Assembly: GCF_947242115.1 (NCBI RefSeq)
Contig: NC_074724.1
Coordinates: forward strand, 33,636,505-33,700,504
Length of the DNA: 64,000 nt
Reading direction: 5' to 3'
Origin: Biomphalaria glabrata
Lineage: Eukaryota; Mollusca; Gastropoda; Planorbidae
The position numbers and the translations under genes are program-made. A model generated the notes under the pieces. That model worked only from the letters and a program-made list of their open reading frames with translations, made no database searches and was not told the origin of the DNA. Every line of letters begins with the position of its first letter. The stretch's first letter is position 1. This document shows, piece after piece, positions 34,291 to 46,000 of this stretch.

Positions 34291-34789
34291 ACCTGGAACT
34301 AGATTTCATTGAGATCCTCGATGTTTCGTCAAAAACAAAATCTCGCAAAGTCCCGTTCGTTAACAGGAAAATTTGGGTTTTTAATAAATAATATTTGACC
34401 TGTAACAAATTACTATAATCTTTGTTAAAATATTATTTTTTTTGGCGATAAATTTCGAAAAAGACATACAGGCACTCAAAAAATGCAGCCGGCATGTCCA
34501 CATTATAATGCTTGTTTATTCAATGGTTATATTTTGTAATTAGTAATTCTTTGTAAGGTTAATAAAATGAGTTCTTTGTATCCGGTTATGGGTCCCAGAC
34601 TTGTGGGTTTTTGGATTTGAGAGGGTGCCTTTCTAAGGATTCCATTTAGGTGATAAACAAATAGTTACTTTATAGTAGGCCTACTCCTCCTCCACCTTGT
34701 CACTAACATTTTGTAACTCACACACGCACACACTTTTTTTTTTACTTTATGCCATCTTCTGCAGAAGACCAAGTCTGCACAAGTCTACT

Positions 34790-34880
34790 CACCGTCTCAT
34801 AACCTCTGACCTGGTTAATCATCCTCACATCCAACTTGTCTTCCGCTTTGATTTTAGGCAACACCTTATCTGTCGACATA
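34790..34880 (-). CDS. Possible isolated exon, unknown
   Basis: Minus-strand ATG at 34878 starts MSTDKVLPKIKAEDKLDVRM and runs to GAGACG followed by GTGAGT, a strong donor at 34790. No partner exon could be found, and it may be part of a retroelement. Confidence 0.2.
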
Positions 34881-34944
34881 ATTATAGAATTATAACAAAT
34901 AACAAGCAAAATATTAAATAAAAATAAAAATAGCTTATCTAAGA

Positions 34945-35370
34945 GAAAGAACTCTGCACTTACAACTATATCTCTCAAAAATGTAGGCTATTTCCCTTAT
35001 TCATTATCTAACACGATAATTCATTATCTTTTTTTTTTTTTGACAATTGTTAATTTCATTAATTGATTTATGTTTTGTTAGGTATAATAAATAATTGTTT
35101 AACGTTTCAGCTTGATCCTATAATGTGTGTAGGAGAAATAAAGTGTCCAATTATCTAAGGGGACAAACCCTACATATTTAGCCGTATATGTGAATACTGA
35201 AGGATTAATTTCCCTTTTGGGTATCAAACAAAATAATTTATTACCAATAATTAATTGACCAAATGTTGTTTTTTTTTTAACTGATTGGTGTCTTTTCTAT
35301 GCCAATGAATATTTGTGTACCAACATATTACCAGATAGACAGAGTGAGTTGATATACGCTTTGTAAAAAG
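34945..35370 (+). repeat. MITE family R, two units
   Basis: Two copies of the AATTCATTATC / TTAATTGACC core, with TCAGCTTGATCCTATAATGT and GTAGGAGAAATAAAGTGT in the first, ending ACCAGATAGACAGAGTGAGT and GATATACGCTTTG. Confidence 0.65.
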
Positions 35371-35639
35371 ACTTAGAGCAATTACAGATGGTCGTAAAAT
35401 TAGTGCTGTCCGAGAAAGTTAAACTAATACCCGTATGTGTTTTTAAAGGGATTCCTTGTTTGTGAAAAAAAAAATGTTTCCATATTTTCTTATTCAAATA
35501 TTCTCCAAACCATGAGCTGCGGGGTAGTTTGTCTGCAGAGTCACTTGACCTGTATGGGAGCTTAACAGCAGAGTTTCTCGCCAAGGCTCTACGGGAGGAC
35601 TGATCCTTCCAGCCTTGCCACCAATTGGAGTTCATCTCA

Positions 35640-35765
35640 GGTGCCAAACCATGGGACTGAGATGCTACAAAAGGATTCTAGACATCATATACAAAGATTT
35701 TATCACAAACGCCGAAAGGCGATTAGGCCTCGTGTTGACCTTCTAACCACCGGGGGAAAAAAAAA
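35640..35765 (+). mobile_element. LINE fragment
   Basis: One plus frame reads GLRCYKRILDIIYKDFITNA, the same LINE stretch as ELRCYRRILSITFKDRITNE at 17685..17873. Confidence 0.6.
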
Positions 35766-35824
35766 CACTTTTGGGATGCAGGGCCACATAATAAAAAAAA
35801 AATCGTTTCTTCTTATCTTATCTT

Positions 35825-36905
35825 ATATAATACAGACGTTACTTCAAAAAAGAAGATGATTACGTCCTACGCGTCATGCATTTAGTCATGCATATTAACC
35901 AATGACTTAAATTCAGCCAAGTCACTGGTTTTCCTGGCTAGCTCAGGCAACTCATTCCATGCTCTAATAGCACTAGGGAAGAAGGAGTATTTGTACAAAT
36001 TTGTCCTAGCTTATGGGACGAGGAATGTGCCTTTATCTTTGTGTGTTTCAGAGTATTTTATTAAATTCTGTTTTTGTATTTGAAGATTATGGTTCAGTGT
36101 TTTATGTATGATTGCTACTTTACTTTTGAGCCTTCTGTCCTGAAGGCTTTCTAAATTTAGTGATTTTACTAAAGGTGTTACTCTAGTCAAATGTGAATAT
36201 TCGTTTGTTATGAATCTCACTGCTCTATTTTGTGTCAAACGGAGGATGCATATTCTATTATTGGCCTAACCAAGGTTATATAACATTTTAGTTTTATGTT
36301 CTTATTTGATTTATAGAAATTTCTTTTAATAAATCCTAATGCTTTGTTTGATTTTTTTGTAGTTTCATCAATATGTGGATTCCATGACAGTTTTTCATTT
36401 ATTATAACACCTAGGTATTTTGCGTTTTTAGTCTGTGTTACTGGTTTGCCATGAATAAGATAAGTGGAATTAATTTGTTTTAGTTTTTTTGTTACTCTTA
36501 ACAACTGACATTTTTCTGGGTGGAAAGACATGCTCCAATTTGATTCCCATTTCTGTAATTCATCTAATTCTCTTTGTAAAATATCTGTGTCTTGTGTTGT
36601 TTTTATTGTTCTATATATTATGCAATCGTCTGCAAATAATCTGACTTTTGTTCCTGAAGTAATGCAATTTGGTAAATCATTTATGTAAATTAAAAATAGT
36701 AGTGGACCCAAGACTGTTCCTTGAGGTACACCTGAGTTTACTGTTATCGGTGTTGATTAGAGCCATTTATTATTACAGTTTGTTCTCTCCCTATCAGAAA
36801 ATCTTTAATCCACTGATGCAGTGGACCATTAATGCCGAAATATTTTAATTTTTTAAGCAAACAATGGTGGTGAACTTTGTCAAAAGGGAACAGTACTATG
36901 AATTT
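35825..36905 (-). mobile_element. Jockey-superfamily LINE, 5'-truncated, decayed
   Basis: Minus-strand coding for reverse transcriptase: FPFDKVHHHCLLKKLKYFGI (RT block 3/4), then MGPLLFLIYINDLP and RLFADDCIIYR with the catalytic FADD, YLGVIINEKLSWN, and the C-terminal RAVRFITNEYS at 36238..36011. At least two frame breaks (about 36745 and 36236). The 3' end carries GATAA repeats (35806..35826, read inverse as TTATC). Tail fragments of the same family lie at 40635, 42185, 45560 and 54235. Confidence 0.88.
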
Positions 36906-37065
36906 AGAAAGAAGATGCAGACAGAGGAAGCTTTTAGAGGAATACATTTAGGAATGGACAGGAGCGTCTCTGGAAGAAATCTAATCCTTGCAAAAGAAAA
37001 AGAAATGGAGAAAGACGGTCGAATAATCATGTGTGATGCCCCAACAGTCCAACTGACTAAGGTAC
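36870..37065 (+). mobile_element. LINE C-terminal fragment of the VVPQR/GAPTV type
   Basis: GAGAAAGACGGTCGAATAAT and TGATGCCCCAACAGTCC match the copies at 27100 and 17430. It adjoins the Jockey-like LINE. Confidence 0.5.
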
Positions 37066-37599
37066 TTAAGAGTGTCCAAGTACAAAATTACATTTGGTTC
37101 GTAAGACCGCTCAGTTTGCCATGGTGGTTGTTGATTTGCTCTTTAAGTTTAAACAGTGCCTTTCCACTATCTGTTTCATAGGCTTGATAATTAAACTGCT
37201 TTAACTGAAACAATGTGCGGTTTTAAAAGCAAAATAAAAACTCAAAAATGTATTTTTACTAAAACTTTTGTTCTGCGCAATTAAATAGTTTAAATTGTTT
37301 CACCGCTATTAAATAGCTTAAATGTTTCAAAGCTATTAAGATATCTGTATGTTGCACCGCTATTAAATAGTTTAAATGTTATTATACAACAATTCGTTTG
37401 TGAAGTTATGTGTAGAGTTGCTTCCCATGTATATTGCATAATACATGTTGATATATTGATGCAATTAGTAGAAATAGTTGTCAATGTAAAAAAAAAAAAC
37501 ATTTATAAGAGGGGCCTCGCAAGCACCCTTTAATTTGGGCCTCGCATTTCGTGAGGCCGGCACTGTCAAATGACACTGTTCGGACACCTTGATAAATAG

Positions 37600-38045
37600 A
37601 TTACATAAAACCTACAGTTCATCGTGTGTGACAGCCCCTGACAGGCAGCGGCAGAGAATGCGTGAAGCTCTTGTCGGAGCCTGCACCTAAATTATAGGGC
37701 CTACCCATTTCAGTCCCTGGGGAAGACGAAAGCGATTCTCTTCGTTGACGATGGAAGAAGCAAGACAGCCCCCGTATATCAACATTACACTTTGCCTCGA
37801 GTTTAAGAAGAAATGGAGGGAATGGTGGCTGCCCCTGACGGCTACAAAAAGGACAACTCACATGACATTCTGTAGATGTCCATCTCCTTGGCTGTTCTGC
37901 CCACAGAGCAAGGCCCTGCGGAAGTGTAGCGGTAAGGGTAGCGATCTGGAAGTTTTGGAATGGGCAGCTCATCTTTGCGTAGGAATACGGCTTTCTTCTG
38001 CGGCACTGTGTCCTGGTAGATATGAAGACAAGCTATCAAGCTAGT
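37600..38045. repeat. Interspersed repeat, unclassified
   Basis: A GC-richer 450-bp block with words GACAGCCCCTGACAGGCAGC, GGCTGCCCCTGACGGCTACA and CACTGTGTCCTGGTAGATAT. Long frames are open on both strands here, which looks like composition rather than coding. Confidence 0.45.
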
Positions 38046-38094
38046 TGTAACGGTTTAGAGTAAACATGGCTCCTGGACTTATGCGGTTCAGCAA

Positions 38095-39655
38095 CATCCT
38101 CATTTCATCCATACATACAAAGATGTAGCATATTTACATTTCGCACACACACACACACAAAGATGTAGCCTATTTACATTACACACACACACACACACAC
38201 ACACAAAGATGCATCCTATTTACATTACACACATACACACAAAGATGCCGTCTATTTACATTACACACATACACACAAAGATGTAGCCTATTTACATTAC
38301 ACACATACACACAAAGATGTAGCCTATTTATATTACACACACGCACAAAGATGTAGCCTATTTACATTACACACATACACACAAAGATGTAGCCTATTTA
38401 TATTACACACACGCACAAAGATGTAGCCTATTTACATTACACACATACACACAAAGATGCCGTCTGTTTACATTACACACACACACACAAAGATGTAGCC
38501 TATTTACATTACACACATACACACAAAGATGTAGCCTATTTATATTACACACACACAAAGATGTAGCCTATTTATATTACACACACACAAAGATGTAGCC
38601 TATTTAAATTACACAAACATACACACAAAGATGCAGCCTATTTACATTACACACACACACACACACAAAGATGCAGTCTATTTACATTACACACATACAC
38701 ACAAAGATGCAGTCTATTTACATTACACACATACACACAAAGATGTAGCCTATTTAAATTACACAAACACACACACAAAGATGCAGCCTATTTACATTAC
38801 ACACACACACACACAAAGATGCAGTCTATTTACATTACACACACACACAAAGATGCAGTCTATTTACATTACACACACACACAAAGATGCAGTCTATTTA
38901 CATTACACACACACACCCAAAGATGCAGCCTTTTTACATTCCGCAAACACACAGACACAAAGATTTATCCTAATTATATTCCACACACACAAAGATGTAG
39001 TCTATTTACGTTACACACATACACACAAAGATGTAGCCTATTTACAGTATATACACACAAAGATGTAGCCTATTAACATTCCACACACACACACACACAC
39101 AAATATAGCCTATTTACATTCCACACACATAAAATGATGTAGCGGATTTACATACCACACGCCAAAGATTGAGTCTATTTACATCCCCCCCCCACACACA
39201 CACAGAGATGTAGCCTATTTACATTCCACACTCACACACACACACACACACACACAAAGATATAGCCTATTTATATAACACACAAAAGTAAAAGTAGCCT
39301 ATTTACATTACACACACAAAGATGTAGCCTATTTACATAACACACAAAAGTAAAAGTAGCCTATTTACATTACACACACAAAGATGTAGCCCAATTACAT
39401 CCTAAACACACCAAAGATGTAGCCTATTTACACTCCACATACACACAGAGATGTAGCCTATTTACATTCCATACACACACACACACACAAAGATGTAGCC
39501 TATTACATTACACACTCACACAAATGTAGCCTATTTACATTCCATACACACACACGCACACAGATGTAGCCTCTTTACATTTCCCACACACACACACAGA
39601 TGTAGCCTCTTTATATTTCGCACACACGCGTGCAAAGATATAGCTTATTTACATT
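38095..39655 (+). repeat. 1.5-kb minisatellite with embedded (CA)n
   Basis: Unit ACACACACACAAAGATGTAG plus CCTATTTACATT, of variable length because the CA run expands and contracts (about 28 to 46 bp). Frames of up to 145 codons here are purely repeat-derived. Confidence 0.95.
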
Positions 39656-39659
39656 CCAC

Positions 39660-40360
39660 CAGTTGAAGTCTGGGTAAGGATTCTTGTTAAAATCCTCTTT
39701 ACACAACATTAGTTCTCCCAGGCTGTGTTTCTGTCCAGTGGTCATTGTTTCATACAGCTAAGTTGTCTTCGCACATTGACCAAGTTTTTTTTTTACTTCA
39801 AAGCCAAAATCACAAGCCGGGATGAAGCTGCTGAAACGAAAAATTGATCAGTTTATTTTTTTCTTGGATATCAAATTGTATTTCTTGCATTGAGTGTTTG
39901 CCTGTGTGTCGAAGCCTAGAAGACCTCAAAGCAGTGTTGAAGTCCATGCCGCTTGTGCATAGCAAAGAATACAGTCTAACGTTTTGCAAATGATAATGAT
40001 AATACGTACAGTGTATAGAGTACATTTTTTAAAAAAATTCTTGTTGATTTTCAAACAAAATTAATTAATTAATATTTTAAAAATTAAAAAAAAAAAGCAC
40101 ACAAAAGGACTTATTCGGGCATATGTGTCTTGCTGCTGTCACTTTTTTTTTTTAAAGTTGTCCAGCATAAAAATTATTTGGTCGCGATCGGACCGGCCCA
40201 TTTGGTGCCTGCCCACCGGGCATTTGCCCATTCGCCCATATAGCCAGTCCGCCCTTGCTGTAGACCCTGTGAAAAAAAAGGGTGAAGGAGCTCCCATTAT
40301 GACGAATAGACAGGGCTACGTTTTATAACGATTTTAGTGTTGCGTTCTCAGCTGCAGAAA
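39660..40360. other. Intergenic, nothing recognised
   Basis: Unique-looking sequence with a short TTAATTAATTAA stretch; a GGCCCATTTGGTGCC block near 40195 may be a transposon end. No gene. Confidence 0.35.
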
Positions 40361-40365
40361 TGCAT

Positions 40366-40572
40366 TAAAAGTCAGCCTGGAGGGCTGTTGACGTTAAAAA
40401 TCAGCCTGGGGGGGGCTGTTGACGTTAAAAATCAGCCTGGAGGGCTGTTGACGTTAAAAATCAGCCTGGAGGGCTGTTGACGTTAAAAGTCAGCCTGGAG
40501 GGCTGTTGACGTTAAAAATCAGCCTGGAGGGCTGTTGACGTTAAAAATCAGCCTGGAGGGCTGTTGACGTTA
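40366..40572 (+). repeat. 29-bp minisatellite, seven units
   Basis: Unit CAGCCTGGAGGGCTGTTGAC plus GTTAAAAAT, almost perfect. Confidence 0.95.
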
Positions 40573-40634
40573 ATTTAGCACATATTTGTGACATATCCCT
40601 GAGTCTGAACCTGCTAGACATTTTTTTAATTTAC

Positions 40635-40690
40635 ATAATCTTATCTTATCTTACATAATAAAGACGGTACTTCAAAAAAGAAGCTATCTA
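40635..40690 (-). mobile_element. LINE 3' tail (GATAA repeats)
   Basis: TCTTATCTTATCTTACATAA followed by GACGGTACTTCAAAAAAGAA is the same 3' terminus as at 35810..35860. Confidence 0.6.
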
Positions 40691-40711
40691 TGATAATCTA
40701 GACTTTCTAGG

Positions 40712-40889
40712 GAATGGACCTCATTCACCAATCGTAAATAAACATATTTAGCCACGTCATAATATTGATAAAATAATGAAAAATACGTATCAGGTGACAG
40801 CCTTTATGGATTACATAATTTGTATAGAAGATATATAGAATCACGTGGCTAAATGTTGTTTGTTTACGATTGGTGAATGAGGTCCATTC
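40712..40889. mobile_element. 178-bp hairpin MITE, family M
   Basis: Inverted ends GAATGGACCTCATTCACCAA and TTGGTGAATGAGGTCCATTC continue through ATCGTAAA(C)AAACA and TTTAGCCACGT. A second copy lies at 62803..62982. Confidence 0.92.
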
Positions 40890-41539
40890 TAATATAGATT
40901 ATAGATATGATGCTTGAATTGATTGATGTCTAGAGTGACTAGATCTTTATAAAAAAAAGCTTTCTTTTTCTGAATCTTAGAATTTAAAAAATGCAGGCAA
41001 CAAATTCCCAACTGTGACCTAGAATAGATCCTAGATTTAGTGTCATGCTTCTAGAACTGCACATAGGCCTACACACAAGCACAATAACTTATGTATTTTT
41101 AGATCTAGCATTTACATTCTACCTGATATCCTTCCAAACATGGGTTTCCTTTAAAAAAAAGTTCTTGCTTGTTTATTCTTCCTGAAAAAAATGTATTAGA
41201 GGGTTATTTTTTTTTTCTAATTTCCGAACTATTTATAGGAAAACCTATTTATAGTTATTACATAAAGCGCGTTCTAACTTCGACCACGCAGCCATCACAT
41301 TCCACGAGAATGTTGGTTTTCTTTTATTAATCCACGCCTTAGATGCCAACCTTTCATGATCTTTACTAAGAATTACGTTGGTCCTGTCATTGGTTCATTT
41401 AGGAGCTATCAATCTTCTTCTATTATGCAGATTGACCCCAACCTTTTTTGTGTTTGTTGTTTGTCTTCTTTATTTGCTTGTAGCTGACGTCTAAATATGC
41501 GAAGGCCTTGTACATAACTAATCCTATCTAGGTCTTGCT

Positions 41540-42110
41540 ATACAGGCATGGTGTTTATTGGTGATGGTACCATGTCGGTAGAGGCCGGTGTGGACAGTAT
41601 AGAACCAATAATTACTATTCAACAGCTGCGCTGGGTGGGACACTTATCCCACATGGGAGACGAACGCATGCCAAAAGCGATCCTCTTTGGCGAGCCTAAA
41701 GAAGGGCGGCGTAACAGAGGGGCTCCCCTCGCCTGTAAACGCTATAAAGATCAACTCAGGCGCCATTTTGCCCTCACTGGCATAGAGAAAAGTAGTTGGT
41801 AGCAGATGGCCTCTGAAAAACACTTGGGGAGCTTTCACAAACGCCATTGGACACACATTTAAGTATCAAAGAAACGCCATTGGACACACATTTAAGTATC
41901 AAAGAAAAGCCATTGGACACACATTTAGGCCTAAGTATCAAAGAAAAGCCATTGTTGAAGACAAGCGCAGAAGACTAATAGAAAATTTAAATAGACCTCC
42001 AGTGGAAAATGGCTTTGCATGCGTCAGTTCTGGAAACATATGCAGGTCGCAACTGGCTTTGCATAGTCATGTGAAACACTGCACTCATCCTTAATCTTTG
42101 GAATCGAAGA
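41540..42110 (+). mobile_element. LINE ORF2 C-terminal fragment
   Basis: Reads QQLRWVGHLSHMGDERMPKA, EGRRNRGAPLACKRYKDQLR, and further on a CxxxGxxCRSxxALHSHxxxCTH tail, in the order of the LINE family common in aquatic animals. A 33-bp tandem repetition (about 41850..41945) of ATTGGACACACATTTAAG lies inside it. Confidence 0.75.
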
Positions 42111-42184
42111 CGTCGCCATTATTATTATATTATTGGTAAACAGTGTTTATAAGTATCGTGTGAAATACATACTTTAGTTCAAAA

Positions 42185-42420
42185 AAGATGATTACGTCCT
42201 ACGGGTGTTCCTAAGTCAATCTAGTCATGCATGTTAATCAATGACTTTAATTCTGAAGAATCATTGGTTTTCCTGGCTGACCCAAGCAACCCATTCCATG
42301 CTCTAATAGCAATAGGAAAGAAGGAGCATTTGCACAAAATGTGTCTTAGCTTATGGAACGAGGAATGTGCCTTTATCTTTGTGTCTTTCTGAGTATTTTA
42401 TTATTCTTGTAGTAGTATGC
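42185..42420 (-). mobile_element. Jockey-like LINE 3' fragment
   Basis: Shares TGGTTTTCCTGGCTGACCCA, CATTCCATGCTCTAATAGCA and ACGAGGAATGTGCCTTTATC with 35930..36045. Confidence 0.8.
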
Positions 42421-42905
42421 TTATTTTCCATAATTTAAGGTTTAATGATATCAGTCACTACTACTCACTAGATCAGGCAATAATTAGATTTCTAATTCAA
42501 ACTGGGATAAAGAAACGATAGAATGGGGTTATGTGTACTTTTTTTTTTGTTGTTATTTTTAGATGTAGTCTCATTCTTAGTATCTCCTACCATTGCCATA
42601 TAGCCTACTCCCATCTTTAACAATTAAGATTTCTGTCCGTTTACAAGTTATTGACACTTAAGTGGAGATAGAAAGCCTTTCACGTCGCCGTTACACTTAA
42701 GAGTATAGCTTATTGGTTTTAGATATCAGCAAATCCTAAATCTAGCTCTAGCCAATTAAAATCTGTATCTAGATCTATAGCATAGACATATTTTTAAATA
42801 TACTAGGAGGGGGAACAACTTTCCAAAACTGTTCGAATTCTTTGTTTAAACTTACTGATTTCCCTTGTTAAGGAAAGCTCCACATATACATGTCAGTGGT
42901 GGCCA

Positions 42906-42918
42906 ATCTCCTAGCAAC
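42906..42918 (+). promoter_or_regulatory. Candidate RFX X-box upstream of RSPH1
   Basis: ATCTCCTAGCAAC: the right half is a perfect RGYAAC, the left half is partial, with a one-base spacer. It sits 128 bp before the RSPH1 ATG, where ciliary genes carry RFX sites. The same CCTAGCAAC occurs upstream of CFAP68. Confidence 0.5.
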
Positions 42919-43045
42919 CGTCACTGTTTCGCTGTGTAGTAAAAGAAACGAACAAGCTGTGGAGGGCACCAACTTTTGAGGTTTTGTGAGTTAAGAATTA
43001 GTTGTATTTCTCACTGAAGCGCGATTTATCTCAAATTCTATAAAA

Positions 43046-46000
43046 ATGTCAGACATAGATTCAGAAGAAATGGACGAAGAGCAAATTTCATTGGGTGTAA
43101 GTTTTATACTAAAATATATTTATTTTTGAAGATCGCTGATTAGTTTACATAGGCCTACTATACTATAGGCTAGTATAGGCCTACTAATACTAGATCTACA
43201 TATAAAACTATACTCACTATACAGATAGTTCTAGATTCTAAGTCTGTTCACTCATTTTATAAATTTCTGACCGTTATCACTTTTCCTTATGATGATCATG
43301 ATTATTTTGGACTTTATCATTATTATAAAGTTAATTACAAAATAACTAGAAACAGATCTTTAGCACTAAACAGTTTTATTAAAACTTTGATTGTAATATA
43401 AACTTTAGGCCCATAATTCTAGATCTAGTTAGACTATTGTTAATTGTACTTAAACTTTGGCTAAGATGAAAAGTGCAATGGATTGCCAGTGGACTGGTCC
43501 TACTTTTGAAAAAGATCATATTCGATTCAATATAATTTACTTATTAGCTCCATACAACACTTTCAATATGATTCTGGTCTCTCTTTTATATTTGAACTCT
43601 TTCCATATCAGAGAGGCTTAAATTAGTATCACTGTTTAAAGAAAAAATATTTTAATAGACTGGCTAAAGGTTATAGCACATTTATCTACTTTCAAAGGAG
43701 TGGAACAGATCTATGTGACAATAAAAATTCATGTTTTTTAAATAGTGACTTTTTCACAACTTTTTTGTTTGGTTTTGAGATAGCTACTTGGTCATTTCTA
43801 TGCATTTTTTGAAAAACGAGAAATTTGTAAAACACAAAAAAAATGCATATAAAAAAATATGTATATGTAAAAAAAAAAAAGTGAATTAAATTCATTTCTT
43901 TCAGTAACAAATTTTAACTGTGTCATTGTTTGTGGCTTAAACAGTTACATTTACATTTCCTAGTATATGATGAGTAAACTGAGGGAATTCAAGCTGGTTT
44001 TAAACTTCAGATTGATACATTCAATGTTATGGCCAAATAAATAAACAAAAGCATCACTTATTTTAATCATTGGAATACTTTAATTCCTCCCAATTTATAA
44101 AGTTTTTATCTTTTCTTTTTTGTCCCTTTTTATTTTTAAAAAGACTTATGAAGGTGGAAGAAATGAAAGAGAAGAAAGACATGGCCAGGGAAAAGCAACT
44201 CTTCGAAATGGAGACACATACGAAGGAATGTATGAAAATGGCAAAAGACATGGAAATGGAGTTTACAGGTTCAGTAATTCTGTTCATGGCTCCTTTTAAA
44301 AAATATTTTCCAAACAAAGCAGTATATCGTTGATATGACATTTTATTTTACTTCTATTGTAATGGGTGCACATAGTAGCCTCTTGTGTTTGTGATTTTTA
44401 AAGTAATTCTTCCAAGGTAAATTAATTTTGGGAAATTTGGGATTATTTCTTATGAATTATAATCCAACTCTGATCCTTGTGACACTTTTCATTAACCGTT
44501 GGGCTCAGAAAAAGAAGAGTTCTATGTCATCTGATCTACACATCCATGTTTCTCTCGTTTCTGTAGTAATATAGAGCCGTAACAATATTTTTTTTAAATT
44601 CCTTGTTTGTTTGTTTTTTAAATAAATTTATCAAAGTTACAGATTTTTGTAAGGAAATAAAATACTATTTATTATGTTAATTTAATCTGAAAATGTAACC
44701 ACATTGGTCATTTTAAATTAAGTTAATTAACTGTGTGGTCAGATCTTATTCCCTATGAATACAAAGATCTCTGTGGAGTCTTTTCTTTTGAAAAACTGAT
44801 TAAACTCATTCATAATGCAGGAGAATATGCTAATTAAAGCTTTCCCATGTCTGATATACAAGCATTTATATTGCCTACATAATTCATTATACTAGTCTAC
44901 AGTAGCCTATTATTACTTCCTTTTATAATTAACTTAAAATTTAAAAAAAAAAATATATATATATAAATATATATATTGTTAAGTTTATGAGTACTTGTAC
45001 AATGTAAAATATAGTTTCTGCTAATGTTGTCAAAAACTTTTATTTGGTTTTAGATTTAAAAATGGAGCAAGATACCTCGGAGAATATTTAAGGCACAAAA
45101 AACATGGTCAAGGAACATTTATCTACCCTGATGGATCCAAATATGAAGGTCAGTTCCTGTTTTTAATAATATTTTTTTTTCCTTTAAAGTTGTTTGCAAT
45201 TTTTATAATGTTCAATAATTTTATATAAAAATGTCAATGTCTTGATCATTATTGATATATATTGATTATATAAACATTTAGAATTATTTAGGCCTCAGAA
45301 ATGATGTTTACAGATTTAATGAATCTGTTCATGGCTCCTTTATTGAAATCTCATTCTCATTAAAGGTTTAATGTTGTATCTCTCTTTAAATTCTCTGCTT
45401 TTTAGAATGAGCAATACTTGTGCTTCTTGGTAAAGGTCCTATTGGTCACATAAAGACAACATAGTTTAATAATATAGAGTAAATAAAATACTAATGTTGT
45501 GTATCAGTGTCTTATGTTTGTAAAAAGAAACAGGATATCTATCATATTAATGTTTAACTTCAACCATACACGGTGGCATTAGAGCATGGGACAAGATGCC
45601 TGAATCAGCCAGGAAAAATCAATGACTTTGTAGAGCTTAAGTCTCTAATTAACATGCACAAATAGATTGACACATGAATATGCATAGGATATGACTATCT
45701 TATTCTTTGAAGAAAAAAAAAGTAAAGTTCCCCTTTCAGACCTTGTGGTCTATAGGGCAGATGATGTAAAGGTCATCTGTTTCTGTGGCCTACTGTTAAC
45801 TAGGTTGTCATGTGGCCAGCACAACGACCAACTGCATTTACTTTTCCCCAACTAATGTCAGGTACCTTTTAGAGCTGGATGGACTGAGAGGTGTCCGAAG
45901 ATCCCAAAATTAAAATTTCCAGTCTTCCCCAGGATTCAAACCCCAGACACCGGTTTGGAAGCCAAGTGCTTTACTGCTGAGCCACAGCGACTCCATAGTA

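Noticed and set aside
34061-34408. 115-codon minus-strand frame
   Set aside because: Overlaps two plus-strand frames in a repeat-like block; no motif recognised and no splice sites that join anything.
37745-38044. 99-codon frame on the plus strand
   Set aside because: Long frames are also open on the minus strand in the same GC-richer repeat block; no conserved domain.
38631-39076. 145-codon frame of His/Thr repeats
   Set aside because: Translation of the CA-containing tandem array.
44063-44341. Frames covering RSPH1 exon 2 in other phases
   Set aside because: Shadows of the true exon; only the [14 protein letters not shown] frame carries MORN repeats.
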